Shown in pieces: positions 7,301 through 17,186 of a stretch of DNA of 64,000 nt; within the stretch, counting starts at the first letter, position 1; each line of letters starts with the position of its first letter. The translations under genes and the position numbers were made by a program. The DNA lies in contig JAPOXR010000022.1 in NCBI GenBank assembly GCA_026706985.1, positions 1 through 64,000 on the forward strand, in the 5' to 3' direction. The stretch is from Paracoccaceae bacterium (GTDB lineage: Bacteria > Pseudomonadota > Alphaproteobacteria > Rhodobacterales > Rhodobacteraceae). The notes beneath the pieces were generated by a model, which saw nothing but the letters and a program-made list of their open reading frames with translations, had not been told where the DNA came from and did no database searches.

Positions 7301-9154
7301 ATGGCAAAAGCGATGCGGGCGAAACCGACGAATATGTTGGTATGGATTCTGATTGGACTGCTTGTACTGGGTTTGGCCGGGTTCGGAATAGGCGGATTTT
7401 CGAGCTCCGTTCAGGCGATCGGTTCGGTCGGCGATGAGGAGATTACGGTCGATGATTATCTTCAGGCGTTGCAGAGTGAAATCAATGCGTTCGCCCGATT
7501 CACCGGCCAGCGCATAACGCCGAGCGAGGCCATCACCTTCGGTTTGCAGCAGCGGGCGCTGCAGACACTCGCTTTCCAGGCGGCACTGGATAATGAGGCG
7601 GCGGAAGTCGGAATCTCCGTCGGCGATCAGGTTGTGCTCGATGAGATCATGCGGTTGCCGCAATTCGGCGGTCTTGACGGCAATTTCAACCGCGACGCCT
7701 ATGAGTTTTACCTGGAGCGGAATGGATTGACGGCGGCTGAGTTTGACAGCGCGGTCCGCGGTGCGCGGACGCGTGAATTGCTGCAGCTTGCGGTCGGAGG
7801 AGGTATTGCGCCTTCGGGCGCTTTTGTCGACACCCTGACCGACTATACCCTGACACAGCGCGATCTGTCGTGGTTCAGAGTCGGAACCGATATGCTGGAT
7901 GGCCCGGCACCGGTCGCCACGGATGCGGAGTTGCGTGATTATCATACCGAAAACCCCGCCGAATTCACGACCCCCGAACAGCGGCATGTGACCTATGCAT
8001 GGATAACACCGGACATGCTTGCCGACCCGGAATCGGTTACTGAGCAGAGATTGCTCGAACTTTATGAATCACGCGCCGAGACGTATTCGCAGGCAGAGCG
8101 CCGCGATGTCGACCGCTTGGTATTTGCTGATCGGAGCGCCGCCGAGTCGGCGAAACTGAGGCTGGAGGCGGGTGAGCTGTCCTTCGATGAATTGCTGGCT
8201 GATCTCGGCATTCAGCTGGCGGATATTGAGTTGGGACCGGTCACACGCGCAGAATTGACTGCGGCAGCCGGCGATGTGGTTTTTTCCGAGGAGGAATTCG
8301 AAATTGTCGGTCCGGCAGCGTCGGCCCTGGGTCCGGCACTGTTCCGTATCAATGCCATATTGGATGCGCAGCTAACCAGTCTTGATGATGTGCGCGCGGC
8401 TTTGGCCGGAGAAATTTCGGAAGAGGATGCGCGGGTCCGGATTTCGGATCACATTTCTGAATATGAGGATCTGCTGGCCGCGGGCGCGACAATAGAAGAA
8501 CTTGCCTCGGAAACCGATATGGTACGCGAGAGCATGGCCTTTGACAGCGAGAGCAGCGACGGAATCGCCGCATACAGCGGTTTCAGAACCGCGGTCCTTG
8601 AGACGGCGGAGGGTGATTTCCCGACTATTCTGGAGTTGGCGGATGGCGGTTTGTTCGCCTTCAGACTGGACCGGATATCACCCCCCGAACTGCAGCCATT
8701 CGATACGGTTCAGGAACAGGTGCGGGAAGCCTGGGACGAGTGGCAGCTCGGCATCAGGCTGGCTGCCAAGGCCGATGAACTGGCCGCGGAACTGATGCGG
8801 GGCACGGAACTGGAGCTGCTTGATGTCGTTCCGCAGCAGGCACTCGGGATCGACCGCCGAAATTCTGTTCGGGAAGCGCCGCCGGGCCTGGTTGCCGCCG
8901 GTTTTTCCGGTGCGGTCGGTGATGCAATCGCTTTCGGTGAGGGTGTGGACCGGGGTGTCCTGCTCATTGAGAATGAGAATCCGCCCGATCTGGAAACCGC
9001 GGATGTAAGGGCATTCATCGAATCCGTGGAGCAGCGTTATCGTGCAGGTGCAGGCAGCGATGCTGTTGGGCTCTTCGGCGAAGCGCTGCAGAACCAATAT
9101 GGCCTGGTTCTCGACCAGACCGTATTGAATGCAGTTCATGCCCAGCTCAATTGA
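7301..9154 (+). CDS. ppiD: PpiD-type peptidyl-prolyl isomerase / foldase
   Basis: This 617-residue protein has a single N-terminal membrane anchor (residues 12-33), a SurA_N-like chaperone region (ITVDDYLQALQSEINAF onward, with LPQFGGLDGNFNRDAYEFYL typical of PpiD) and a long periplasmic part with a parvulin-like domain in the middle. PpiD helps newly secreted outer membrane proteins fold. The last codons overlap a possible start of trpE, and the ppiD-trpE order is common in alphaproteobacteria, so it probably heads the trp-moa transcript. The parvulin domain is poorly conserved, so it may act as a chaperone more than an isomerase. Confidence 0.92.
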   Translation: MAKAMRAKPTNMLVWILIGLLVLGLAGFGIGGFSSSVQAIGSVGDEEITVDDYLQALQSEINAFARFTGQRITPSEAITFGLQQRALQTLAFQAALDNEAAEVGISVGDQVVLDEIMRLPQFGGLDGNFNRDAYEFYLERNGLTAAEFDSAVRGARTRELLQLAVGGGIAPSGAFVDTLTDYTLTQRDLSWFRVGTDMLDGPAPVATDAELRDYHTENPAEFTTPEQRHVTYAWITPDMLADPESVTEQRLLELYESRAETYSQAERRDVDRLVFADRSAAESAKLRLEAGELSFDELLADLGIQLADIELGPVTRAELTAAAGDVVFSEEEFEIVGPAASALGPALFRINAILDAQLTSLDDVRAALAGEISEEDARVRISDHISEYEDLLAAGATIEELASETDMVRESMAFDSESSDGIAAYSGFRTAVLETAEGDFPTILELADGGLFAFRLDRISPPELQPFDTVQEQVREAWDEWQLGIRLAAKADELAAELMRGTELELLDVVPQQALGIDRRNSVREAPPGLVAAGFSGAVGDAIAFGEGVDRGVLLIENENPPDLETADVRAFIESVEQRYRAGAGSDAVGLFGEALQNQYGLVLDQTVLNAVHAQLN

Positions 9155-9162
9155 ACCATAGG

Positions 9163-10671
9163 ATGATGGCAGTTTCCCCCTCCTATGAAGAGTTTGTGTC
9201 TGCCTATGAACGGGGATTGAGCCAGATTGTTCACGCTCCGCTGGCGGCGGATCTGGACACTCCGGTTTCGCTGATGCTGAAACTCTCGGCGGCGGAAAAA
9301 AACAGTTTCATCCTTGAATCGGTGACCGGTGGAGAAATCCGCGGACGCTACTCCATTGTCGGCATGAAGCCGGATTTACTTTGGCAGTGTCGGGATGGAG
9401 TTGCCCGTATCAACCGTTCCGACGGGTTTGCGGACGATGCCTGGGAAGAGGAACCCGGCGGTCCATTTGCCTCTTTGCGGCGTTTGATCAGCCGCAGTCG
9501 GATTTCTCTGCCCGAAGGGATGCCGGCGGCATCCGCCGGTCTGTTCGGTTATCTCGGATACGACATGATCCGGCATGTGGAATCACTGCCGCACGTCAAT
9601 CCCGACACTCTCGGCATTCCTGATTCGATCCTGATCAGACCGTCAGTGGTGGCCGTTCTCGACGGGGTTAAAGGAGAAGTGACAATCGTCAGTACGGCTT
9701 GGGCCGATAGCGGGTTACCGGCGCGTGAAGCTTATGAGCGTGCATGCGGTCATGTGGGCGAGGCCATTGGCAGAATTGAAAGCCGCGGTACTGCGCAGCC
9801 ACGCAATATCGGCGCCGCGGCGCGGGTGGGTGATGCCGAATCCGATACCAGTAAAGGCACCTATATGCGGGTCGTGGAGCAGGCAAAGCAGTATATCCGG
9901 GCGGGCGATATCTTTCAGGTGGTGCCGAGCCTGCGCTGGAAGCTTGAATTCAATCTACCGCCTTTCGCGCTGTACCGCGCCCTGCGCCGGACCAATCCTT
10001 CGCCATTCATGTTTTTCTTCAATTTTGATTCTTTTCAGATCATCGGTGCCAGCCCGGAAATCCTGGTGCGGGTATTCGGAAACGAAATCACGGTGCGCCC
10101 CATCGCCGGCACCCGGCGTCGCGGCACCACACCGGAGGAAGACAAGCGGCTGGAAGCGGAGCTGCTGGCTGATGCCAAGGAACGGGCGGAGCACCTGATG
10201 CTCCTTGATCTCGGGCGCAACGATGTCGGACGGGTGTCGAAAACCGGCACTGTCCGGCCGACGGAACAGTTCATTGTCGAAAGATATTCGCATGTGATGC
10301 ATATCGTATCCAATGTCGTCGGTGAGTTGGATGCCCGGGAGGACGCTTTGTCGGCATTGCTTGCCGGTTTGCCCGCAGGAACCGTATCGGGCGCGCCGAA
10401 AGTCAGAGCCATGCAGATCATCGATGAGTTGGAAACCGTCAAGCGGGGCGTTTATGCCGGCGGAGTCGGTTATTTTTCATCCAATGGCGATATGGATATG
10501 TGTATCGCCCTCCGCACGGCCGTTCTGAAGGATAATGCCTTGTATATTCAGGCAGGTGGAGGTGTTGTGCATGACAGCGACCCGGAGGAGGAGTGGATTG
10601 AAGCGGTTAACAAGTCTGAGGCGTTGCGGAAGGCCGCGGAAGATGCGGCAATGTTTTCAGGCGGTGAATGA
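9163..10671 (+). CDS. trpE: anthranilate synthase component I
   Basis: It converts chorismate and ammonia (from TrpG) to anthranilate, the first step of tryptophan synthesis. The N-terminal domain holds the tryptophan feedback site (FILESVTGGEIRGRYSIVG). The chorismate-binding domain shows GDIFQVVPSLRWK, IIGASPEILVRV, RPIAGTRRRG, LLDLGRNDVGRV and SGAPKVRAMQIIDELE. At about 500 residues it is full length. The start could be ATG 9163, ATG 9166 or TTG 9151, the last overlapping the ppiD stop. The end overlaps trpG by 4 bases (ATGA). No leader peptide attenuator is visible upstream because ppiD abuts it. Confidence 0.96.
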   Translation: MMAVSPSYEEFVSAYERGLSQIVHAPLAADLDTPVSLMLKLSAAEKNSFILESVTGGEIRGRYSIVGMKPDLLWQCRDGVARINRSDGFADDAWEEEPGGPFASLRRLISRSRISLPEGMPAASAGLFGYLGYDMIRHVESLPHVNPDTLGIPDSILIRPSVVAVLDGVKGEVTIVSTAWADSGLPAREAYERACGHVGEAIGRIESRGTAQPRNIGAAARVGDAESDTSKGTYMRVVEQAKQYIRAGDIFQVVPSLRWKLEFNLPPFALYRALRRTNPSPFMFFFNFDSFQIIGASPEILVRVFGNEITVRPIAGTRRRGTTPEEDKRLEAELLADAKERAEHLMLLDLGRNDVGRVSKTGTVRPTEQFIVERYSHVMHIVSNVVGELDAREDALSALLAGLPAGTVSGAPKVRAMQIIDELETVKRGVYAGGVGYFSSNGDMDMCIALRTAVLKDNALYIQAGGGVVHDSDPEEEWIEAVNKSEALRKAAEDAAMFSGGE

Positions 10672-11246
10672 TGATCCTGTTGATCGACAATTACGACAGC
10701 TTCACATTCAACCTCGTGCAGTATCTCGGCGAACTCGGGTCCAAGGTCACAGTTTACAGGAACGACAAAATCAGCTGTGATGAAGCGCTCGGCATGCAGC
10801 CGGTTGCCATCGTCCTGTCTCCCGGCCCATGCGATCCGGACAAGGCCGGCATCTGCCTGCAACTCGTTGCCGCGGCCGCGGCGAAGCGGATTCCGTTGCT
10901 GGGCATTTGCCTCGGCCATCAGGCGGTGGCGCAGGCATTCGGGGCAAAGATCATACAGTGCCATGAAATCGTCCACGGAAAAACCGACGACATCCTGCAT
11001 GAGGGCGCGGTGCCGCTGGCCGGCCTCCCCTCTCCTTTCACAGCGACACGTTATCATTCATTGACTGTGGACCGGGATACGTTACCGACCGGGTTGGAGG
11101 TGACGGCCTCGACCGCCGACGGAGTGGTGATGGGGTTGAAACACAGGCAATTGCCGATTTTTGGATTACAGTTTCATCCGGAAAGCATCGCCACACAATT
11201 CGGGCACCGGATGCTGCGACAGTTTCTCGAATTTCAAGCGGGCTGA
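10668..11246 (+). CDS. trpG: anthranilate synthase component II (glutamine amidotransferase)
   Basis: It supplies ammonia from glutamine to TrpE. This class I amidotransferase of 192 residues has [19 protein letters not shown] at the N-terminus, the oxyanion segment LSPGPCDPD, the nucleophile cysteine in [14 protein letters not shown], and the catalytic His-Glu in FHPESI. The start codon lies in the trpE stop (ATGA overlap; a second ATG follows at 10671), which should keep the two subunits in equal amounts. trpD follows after 2 bases. Confidence 0.96.
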   Translation: MMILLIDNYDSFTFNLVQYLGELGSKVTVYRNDKISCDEALGMQPVAIVLSPGPCDPDKAGICLQLVAAAAAKRIPLLGICLGHQAVAQAFGAKIIQCHEIVHGKTDDILHEGAVPLAGLPSPFTATRYHSLTVDRDTLPTGLEVTASTADGVVMGLKHRQLPIFGLQFHPESIATQFGHRMLRQFLEFQAG

Positions 11247-11248
11247 CA

Positions 11249-12271
11249 ATGAATGAAAAACTGAAGCTGTATATCACGATTGCATGTGAGCGGCCCTTAT
11301 CGGCTGCCGAGGCTGAAGCGGCATTTGATATTGTTATGACAGGTCAGGCCAGCGAGGCTCAGATCGGCGGTCTGCTGATGGCGATGCGGACACGGGGCGA
11401 GACAATCGGGGAATATGCCGCGGCAGCCTCGGTCATGCGCGCAAAATGCAATCCGGTGAATGCGCCGGGGGACGCGATCGATATCGTCGGCACCGGCGGC
11501 GACGGCAAGGGAACCCTGAATATTTCAACCGCTGCGGCGCTCGTGGTTGCCGGAGCCGGCATACCGGTGGCCAAGCACGGCAACCGCAATCTGTCGTCAA
11601 AATCCGGGGCGGCGGATGTGTTGACCGGGTTGGGAATCGCGGTCATGGTCGGGCCGGAAGTGGTTGAGGCATCGCTGGCCGAGGCTGGTTTCGGTTTCAT
11701 GATGGCACCCATGCATCACCCCGCGATGCGGCATGTCATGCCGGCGCGGTCCGAGTTGGGGACGCGGACAATATTCAATATACTCGGGCCATTGACCAAT
11801 CCGGCATCTGTGAAGAAGCAGTTGTCGGGGGCGTTTTCGCGCCAGTTGCTCCGGCCGATGGCGGAAACGCTTGTGCGTCTGGGAACTGAGCGCGCCTGGC
11901 TTGCGCACGGGCGCGACGGGACAGATGAAATCTCGGTGTGCGGACCGACAGATATTGTCGAGCTTGCCGATGGAGAACTGCATGAATTTACTCTGGAACC
12001 GGGTGACGCCGGATTGCCGTTGCATAAGATCTCATCGATAACCGGCGGCACGCCGGAGCAGAATGCGGCAGCACTGAGTTCCCTGCTCGACGGATACCGG
12101 TCCGCATATCGTGACGCCGTTTTACTGAATGCCGCGGCGGCCCTTCTGGTTGCCGGATCCGCTTCGGATTTGTCGGAAGGTGTTGCCATGGCCAGCGCCA
12201 GTATTGACAGCGGCAGCGCCAAGGCGGTTGTGGAAAAGGTTGCCAGGATAACCAATGCGGATCAATCATGA
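11249..12271 (+). CDS. trpD: anthranilate phosphoribosyltransferase
   Basis: It joins anthranilate to phosphoribosyl pyrophosphate in step two of tryptophan synthesis. This 340-residue protein has the glycine-rich PRPP loop [14 protein letters not shown], the [20 protein letters not shown] segment, [12 protein letters not shown] and [13 protein letters not shown], all family hallmarks. It sits 2 bases after trpG and overlaps trpC by 4 bases, within an almost gap-free trp cluster. Confidence 0.96.
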   Translation: MNEKLKLYITIACERPLSAAEAEAAFDIVMTGQASEAQIGGLLMAMRTRGETIGEYAAAASVMRAKCNPVNAPGDAIDIVGTGGDGKGTLNISTAAALVVAGAGIPVAKHGNRNLSSKSGAADVLTGLGIAVMVGPEVVEASLAEAGFGFMMAPMHHPAMRHVMPARSELGTRTIFNILGPLTNPASVKKQLSGAFSRQLLRPMAETLVRLGTERAWLAHGRDGTDEISVCGPTDIVELADGELHEFTLEPGDAGLPLHKISSITGGTPEQNAAALSSLLDGYRSAYRDAVLLNAAAALLVAGSASDLSEGVAMASASIDSGSAKAVVEKVARITNADQS

Positions 12272-13065
12272 CCAATATTCTTGAGCGGATAAGCCGTTAC
12301 AAGAAGGAAGAAGTCAGGCAGGTCAGGCGAAGGCTGCGGGAGTTGCGGTCCGAAGCGCAACAAGCCCCTTCCGTCCGGGGTTTTCGTGATGCGCTCGTGG
12401 CAGCGTCAAGCGGGGGCTACGGGTTAATCGCCGAAATCAAAAAGGCCAGCCCCTCCAGGGGGTTGATCCGGCCGGATTTTGATCCCGTGGAAATTGCCGC
12501 CGCTTATCAGCGGGGCGGTGCCGCATGCCTGTCGGTGTTGACCGATGGGCCGAGTTTCCAAGGCTCAACCGAGCATCTGCAATCGGTTGCCAACGCTGTC
12601 GACCTACCTGTCCTTCGTAAAGATTTCATGGTTGACACCTGCCAGATTCCTGAAGCCAGGGTGGCGGGTGCGGACTGCATCCTGATCATCATGGCGATGG
12701 TCTCGGACAACCAGGCGCAGGAGCTGGAACAGGCGGCGGATGAACTATCAATGGATTGCTTGTTGGAAGTCCACAATGCAGGTGAACTGGATCGCGCAAT
12801 GCGTTTGGAAACCCGCCTGATCGGCGTCAATAACCGGAACCTGCAGACTTTCGCAGTTTCGACCGATACGACGCTGGAACTCCTGCCCCGCATGCCGGAG
12901 GATGTCACGGTGGTTTCCGAATCCGGACTTTGGACCAGGGAAGATCTGGCCGTATTGGCAGAATCGGGCGTGCGCTGCTTTCTCGTCGGAGAAAGCCTGA
13001 TGCGACAGCCGGATCCGGCGGCCGCGGTTCGCGAATTGCTGCACCAGCCTGTCGCACGGCAATGA
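12268..13065 (+). CDS. trpC: indole-3-glycerol phosphate synthase
   Basis: This TIM-barrel enzyme of 265 residues closes the indole ring. Visible motifs are [18 protein letters not shown] with the catalytic lysine, [23 protein letters not shown] and [10 protein letters not shown]. It is the single-function form, not fused to TrpF. trpF, trpB and trpA are not in the window, matching the split trp operons of alphaproteobacteria. Both ends overlap neighbours by 4 bases. Confidence 0.96.
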   Translation: MTNILERISRYKKEEVRQVRRRLRELRSEAQQAPSVRGFRDALVAASSGGYGLIAEIKKASPSRGLIRPDFDPVEIAAAYQRGGAACLSVLTDGPSFQGSTEHLQSVANAVDLPVLRKDFMVDTCQIPEARVAGADCILIIMAMVSDNQAQELEQAADELSMDCLLEVHNAGELDRAMRLETRLIGVNNRNLQTFAVSTDTTLELLPRMPEDVTVVSESGLWTREDLAVLAESGVRCFLVGESLMRQPDPAAAVRELLHQPVARQ

Positions 13066-13538
13066 GCGATTTCACTCATTTTGATACCGAGGGCCGCGCC
13101 CGGATGGTCGACATTTCCGATAAGGATGTCACGCGGCGCATCGCCATTGCGCGCGGTGAGGTGAAATTGTCGGCCCAAACCCTTGAAATGATTAGATCTC
13201 AAAAGATCGGAAAGGGCGATGTTCTTGCCGTTGCCCGGCTCGCCGGCATCATGGCGGCCAAGCGGACGGCAGAGATTGTGCCGCTGTGCCACCCATTGCC
13301 ATTATCCAGCGTTGAAGTTGAGATCCGGGCCATTGACGACCTGGCCCGGCTGGAAATTGAAGCCAAGGTCACTACGCTCGGTAGAACCGGGGTGGAGATG
13401 GAGGCACTGACCAGCGTTACCGCTGCCGCGCTTACTGTTTATGACATGGTGAAATCGCAGGACCGCTCGGTTGAACTGAACAATATCCGCCTCCTTTTCA
13501 AGGATGGTGGTAAGTCCGGTCGATTTGAGAACCGGTGA
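13062..13538 (+). CDS. moaC: cyclic pyranopterin monophosphate synthase
   Basis: It acts after MoaA in the first stage of molybdenum cofactor synthesis. At 158 residues it has the expected length. FTHFDTEGRARMVDISDK is the N-terminal signature, and the active-site segments IVPLCHPLPL and GRTGVEMEALTSVTAAALT are intact. Its ATG overlaps the trpC stop, linking cofactor synthesis to the trp transcript as in many relatives. Confidence 0.96.
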   Translation: MSDFTHFDTEGRARMVDISDKDVTRRIAIARGEVKLSAQTLEMIRSQKIGKGDVLAVARLAGIMAAKRTAEIVPLCHPLPLSSVEVEIRAIDDLARLEIEAKVTTLGRTGVEMEALTSVTAAALTVYDMVKSQDRSVELNNIRLLFKDGGKSGRFENR

Positions 13539-14734
13539 TGATTTCACCTGCGCAGGCGCTCGCCCGCATATTTGACCTGACACCGCCGCAGCAGACGAGC
13601 GAAACCGTCGCCTTGGCCGCCGCTGGCGGCAGGGTGCTTGCCGAAGACATAGTCGCTGCCCGGGCGCAACCGCCTTTCGCCGCATCCGCCATGGATGGTT
13701 ACGCGGTGCGCAGTGAGGATGCGACCGGTGGGAATTGGCTGCGTATTATCGGCGGGTCGATCGCCGGCCGAGGCTGTGACCAGCCGGTCCGCAGGAATGA
13801 GGCGGTGCGGATTCTCACCGGGGCTCCGGTACCGGAGGGAGCCGACCGAATTGTCATTCAGGAGGATGTGTTCGTCGATGGTGACCGGATTCGGATTGCT
13901 GAAAATGCGGATCGGAAAAATTATGTCCGTGCCGCCGGCGGCGATTACCCAGCCGGTCAGAAGATATCGGCAAATCAACCGCTTAATCCGGCCCTCATAT
14001 CCATGGCGGCGGCAATGAATGTGAGCCAGGTCGTGGTCTGGAAGCGGCCTGTCGTGTCAATCATTCCGACTGGTGACGAACTGCGTGAACCCGGTTGCGA
14101 ATTGAAGGCGCATGAGATCACCGCGTCAAGCGGCTACGGGTTGGCAGCCATGCTTGACAAAGCCGGGGCGGAATCGCGGCTGCTGCCGGTTGCCGCCGAC
14201 AACCGGGATTCGCTTGTGCGCAGCTTCAAAATGGCGGCTCACTCCGATATGATTGTGTCGCTTGGCGGCGCATCCGTCGGGGATCGCGACCTGGTGGCCG
14301 GAGTGGCGGCGGAGCTGGGAATGGATTTGGCATTCCACAATGTGGCGGTTCGTCCGGGCAAACCATTGCTTGCGGGCAGACTTTTCGATGATCCGTTTGT
14401 CGGATTACCGGGAAACCCGGTTTCGGCAATGGTCTGCGGCCGTATTTTTCTGGTGCCCGCTATTCACGCCATGCTGCACCGGGGGTGGAAGCCACCCGAG
14501 CGGTTCCGCTCCCCACTCGCCGCCCCGGTTAGCGGCAACGGCATCCGTCAGCATTACATGCGCGCGGAACTGCTCAACAGGGACGGGCAGCCGATGCTGC
14601 GGGTATTCAAGCGCCAGGACAGCTCGCTGATCAGTGTCTATTGTGATGCCGACGCACTGGCTGTCCGGCCGCCCCAAGACCCTGCAAGAGCCGAGGGTGA
14701 GTATCTGGAATATATTCCATTAAATCATTATTGA
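13535..14734 (+). CDS. moeA: molybdopterin molybdenumtransferase
   Basis: It inserts molybdate into adenylylated molybdopterin. This 399-residue protein shows the four-domain MoeA layout: ASAMDGYAVR in the N-terminal part, GAPVPEGADRIVIQED, the MoCF-binding domain with IPTGDELREPG and VSLGGASVGDRDLV, GLPGNPVSA, and a C-terminal barrel domain. The start overlaps moaC by 4 bases. Its TGA stop lies inside the -35 element of the lexA promoter. Confidence 0.95.
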   Translation: MMISPAQALARIFDLTPPQQTSETVALAAAGGRVLAEDIVAARAQPPFAASAMDGYAVRSEDATGGNWLRIIGGSIAGRGCDQPVRRNEAVRILTGAPVPEGADRIVIQEDVFVDGDRIRIAENADRKNYVRAAGGDYPAGQKISANQPLNPALISMAAAMNVSQVVVWKRPVVSIIPTGDELREPGCELKAHEITASSGYGLAAMLDKAGAESRLLPVAADNRDSLVRSFKMAAHSDMIVSLGGASVGDRDLVAGVAAELGMDLAFHNVAVRPGKPLLAGRLFDDPFVGLPGNPVSAMVCGRIFLVPAIHAMLHRGWKPPERFRSPLAAPVSGNGIRQHYMRAELLNRDGQPMLRVFKRQDSSLISVYCDADALAVRPPQDPARAEGEYLEYIPLNHY

Positions 14735-14759
14735 CACAAACTAAGAACAGGTATAGAAC
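14731..14759 (+). promoter_or_regulatory. lexA promoter with SOS (LexA) operator
   Basis: TTGACA at 14731-14736 is followed by TATAGA at 14752-14757 (15-base spacing) or TAGAAC at 14754 (17). Covering the -10 is GAAC-AGGTATA-GAAC at 14745-14759, which matches the alphaproteobacterial LexA box GAAC-N7-GAAC. LexA bound here would block polymerase, giving autoregulation. An AAAGGAG ribosome site precedes the lexA ATG. Confidence 0.85.
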
Positions 14760-14803
14760 CCAATGAGCCTCAATCCAATTCGTGGATCGAAAGGAGTGCT
14801 AAG

Positions 14804-15478
14804 ATGCTGACCAAACGTCAACTGGCTCTTTTGGAAATCATTGATCAGAAAATTCAGGAATACGGATATTCACCCTCCTACGAGGAAATGAAAGAGGAAA
14901 TGAACCTTAAGTCGAAATCCGGCGTTCACCGGCTCATTCAGGCTTTGGAGGAGCGTGGATTTCTGCGGCGGTTGGAAAACCGTGCAAGGGCTCTCGAGGT
15001 TCTGAAGCGGCCGGACAAAATGGGCGGCTCCGAAACCTCCACTGCGACGCGGATGCATACTGAACCGCGTTGGCCGGTCGCCGAGGCCGTGGGTGACTTT
15101 ATTGTTCCCTTGATGGGCAGAATTGCCGCCGGTTCCCCGGTCGAAGCCATCAGCACCAGGGAAGCCGATATCGGCGTGCCGCCGCATTTGATCACTGGAA
15201 TCGGCGAGCATTTCGCACTGACCGTTTCCGGTGACTCGATGATCGATGCCGGCATCCTGGACCAGGATACGGCGATCATCAGGAAGCAGCAGACCGCTGA
15301 AAATGGTGAGATTATTGTCGCCCTGATACGGGGCGAGGAGGCGACCCTCAAGCGCCTGCGGTGCCGTGGCAGTTCAGTGGCCCTGGAAGCGGCGAATCCG
15401 GAATTCGAAACCCGTATGTACCGCGCTGACGAAGTCGCGGTTCAGGGCAAACTGGTCGGTTTGCTTCGCAGTTATTGA
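14804..15478 (+). CDS. lexA: LexA SOS-response repressor
   Basis: This 224-residue repressor of DNA-damage genes cleaves itself when RecA is activated. The N-terminal winged helix (LTKRQLALLEIIDQKIQEYG, then KSKSGVHRLIQALEERGFL) is of the alphaproteobacterial type. The S24 peptidase half has the cleavage site Ala109-Gly110 (MGRIAAGSP), catalytic Ser145 (SGDSM) and Lys183 (EATLKRL). Length is typical for the group, with a longer linker than in E. coli. The gene has its own SOS promoter and AAAGGAG before ATG. gltX follows within 12 bases and may be co-transcribed. Confidence 0.97.
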   Translation: MLTKRQLALLEIIDQKIQEYGYSPSYEEMKEEMNLKSKSGVHRLIQALEERGFLRRLENRARALEVLKRPDKMGGSETSTATRMHTEPRWPVAEAVGDFIVPLMGRIAAGSPVEAISTREADIGVPPHLITGIGEHFALTVSGDSMIDAGILDQDTAIIRKQQTAENGEIIVALIRGEEATLKRLRCRGSSVALEAANPEFETRMYRADEVAVQGKLVGLLRSY

Positions 15479-15490
15479 TTGTGGATTGTA

Positions 15491-16900
15491 ATGCGGGCGG
15501 CGGTGAGCGCAGCTGAAATTGTCACACGTTTTGCGCCCTCGCCGACCGGTATGCTGCATACAGGTGGGGCGCGGACTGCTTTGTTTAATTGGCTGTTCGC
15601 CCGTTCCTGCGGTGGTCAATTCCGCCTTCGCATAGAAGATACGGACCGGGCCCGTTCAACCGCCGAAGCCGCCGAAGCGATTTTAGACGGGCTCACTTGG
15701 CTCGGTCTTGACTGGGACGGAGAGACAGTATTCCAGCATGCAAATAGGAAGCGTCACCGGGAGGTAGCGGAACAGCTCATTGAGTCCGGTGCCGCCTATA
15801 AATGTTTCGCCACAGCGGAGGAGCTGGCGGCAATGAAGCCGACTGGTGACGTCCGTTCCACGCGCAGCCCATGGCGCGACAGGGCCGGTGACGGTCACCC
15901 TGATGCACCATACTGTATCCGTCTCAAGGTGCCGTTGTCGGGTTTCACCGTAGTCGAAGACGCCGTGTTCGGCCACATGCAATGGCAGAATGAATTGCTT
16001 GATGATTTCATCATCATACGCAGCGACGGCGATCCAACCTATAATTTCGTCGTGGTCGTCGATGATCACGATATGGGTGTGTCGCATGTGATCCGGGGCG
16101 ATGATCACCTCGCCAATACGCCGAAACAATGTCTGGTCTATGCCGCCCTCGGATGGGTTGAGCCGGTATTCGTGCATATCCCGCTGATTCTTGACGAGGA
16201 AGGACGCAAATTGTCAAAGCGCGCCGACGACCCCGGACTTGAGCAATATCGGCAGGACGGCATTCCCGCACGGGCGGTCAGAAACTATCTGGCCAGGCTT
16301 GGCTGGAGCCATGGCGATGACGATTTCTTCACAACCGGGCAGGCTATTGAGTGGTTCCGGCTTGAAGGTCTGCGCAAGTCGCCTGCCCGGCTTGACCGGC
16401 GCAAGCTGGATTCTCTAGCCGGGCAGCATATCGCTGCGGCGGAGGATGCGGAGCTGCTCACCGAGTTGAACCAGTTTCGCTGCGAACGCGGAAGTGATGG
16501 TTTTGAGGGGGATCTTCGTGCGCAGGCGATGCGCGCTCTGCCGGTGCTGAAGCAGCGTGTGAAATCGCTGCGCGAACTGGATGAGCAATCCGCATTCATT
16601 GATGCGCCCCGTCCGATCGCGGTTTTGCCGGATGCGGCGAAATTCCTCGGTCAGGACGCCAAAGAGCTGTTACTCCTCCTGTTGCCGGAACTCACAGAGG
16701 TCGACTGGCGGGAGCCTGTGCTCGATGAACTCATGCGCAGCTTCTGCGGCCGGGAAAATGTCGGATTCGGGAAACTCGCACGACCCGTTAGAGTGGCACT
16801 TACCGGCCGTGCCGCATCCCTCGGTATTACCGATATCCTCATGATCCTCGGCAGGGAGGAAGTTCTCGGCCGCATCCGGGAGGCGGTGGCGCCGGCGTGA
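15491..16900 (+). CDS. gltX: glutamyl-tRNA synthetase
   Basis: It charges tRNA with glutamate. This class I enzyme of 469 residues has a HIGH-type motif in APSPTGMLHTGGARTALF and a KMSKS-type motif as KLSKRADDPG. FRLRIEDTDRARS and the C-terminal anticodon-binding helices are present, and the last part (VALTGRAASLGITDILMILG) is diagnostic. The ATG at 15491 is likely; TTG 15479 and GTG 15503 are alternatives. In many Rhodobacterales comEC lies between lexA and gltX, but here there is no room for it. Confidence 0.95.
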   Translation: MRAAVSAAEIVTRFAPSPTGMLHTGGARTALFNWLFARSCGGQFRLRIEDTDRARSTAEAAEAILDGLTWLGLDWDGETVFQHANRKRHREVAEQLIESGAAYKCFATAEELAAMKPTGDVRSTRSPWRDRAGDGHPDAPYCIRLKVPLSGFTVVEDAVFGHMQWQNELLDDFIIIRSDGDPTYNFVVVVDDHDMGVSHVIRGDDHLANTPKQCLVYAALGWVEPVFVHIPLILDEEGRKLSKRADDPGLEQYRQDGIPARAVRNYLARLGWSHGDDDFFTTGQAIEWFRLEGLRKSPARLDRRKLDSLAGQHIAAAEDAELLTELNQFRCERGSDGFEGDLRAQAMRALPVLKQRVKSLRELDEQSAFIDAPRPIAVLPDAAKFLGQDAKELLLLLLPELTEVDWREPVLDELMRSFCGRENVGFGKLARPVRVALTGRAASLGITDILMILGREEVLGRIREAVAPA

Positions 16901-17186
16901 TGCGGCCCCGTGGGCATGGTTTGAATTATGCGCTGTACAGATCCGGGTATCGCCTAGCCCGGTTCTTGCGAAATGATGCCGCATTGCGCTTCGCCGCCAT
17001 TGGGGCTAAATCAACGCTTCTCACTCCAGCTGCAGTGCGGAATGAACGCCGGGCGTCACGCCGGTAGTTCAGTGTCAGGGTGGATCAGCGGTAAGGGGCG
17101 GCGACCTGCCCGGCATGCACTGCAAATCCAGTGTTTTGGCAAATCAAATGTGGCTTGAGGCCACTTAATTCGGAAAGGAAGTGCAG

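Noticed and set aside
9100-9162. trp leader peptide or attenuator before trpE
   Set aside because: ppiD runs directly into trpE, leaving no room for a leader peptide or attenuator hairpins.
16901-17186. tRNA-like stretch with GGTAGTTCAG before gltA
   Set aside because: The D-arm-like words are not followed by a fitting anticodon stem or a TTCGAATC loop, and no acceptor stem pairs. It is ordinary intergenic DNA.
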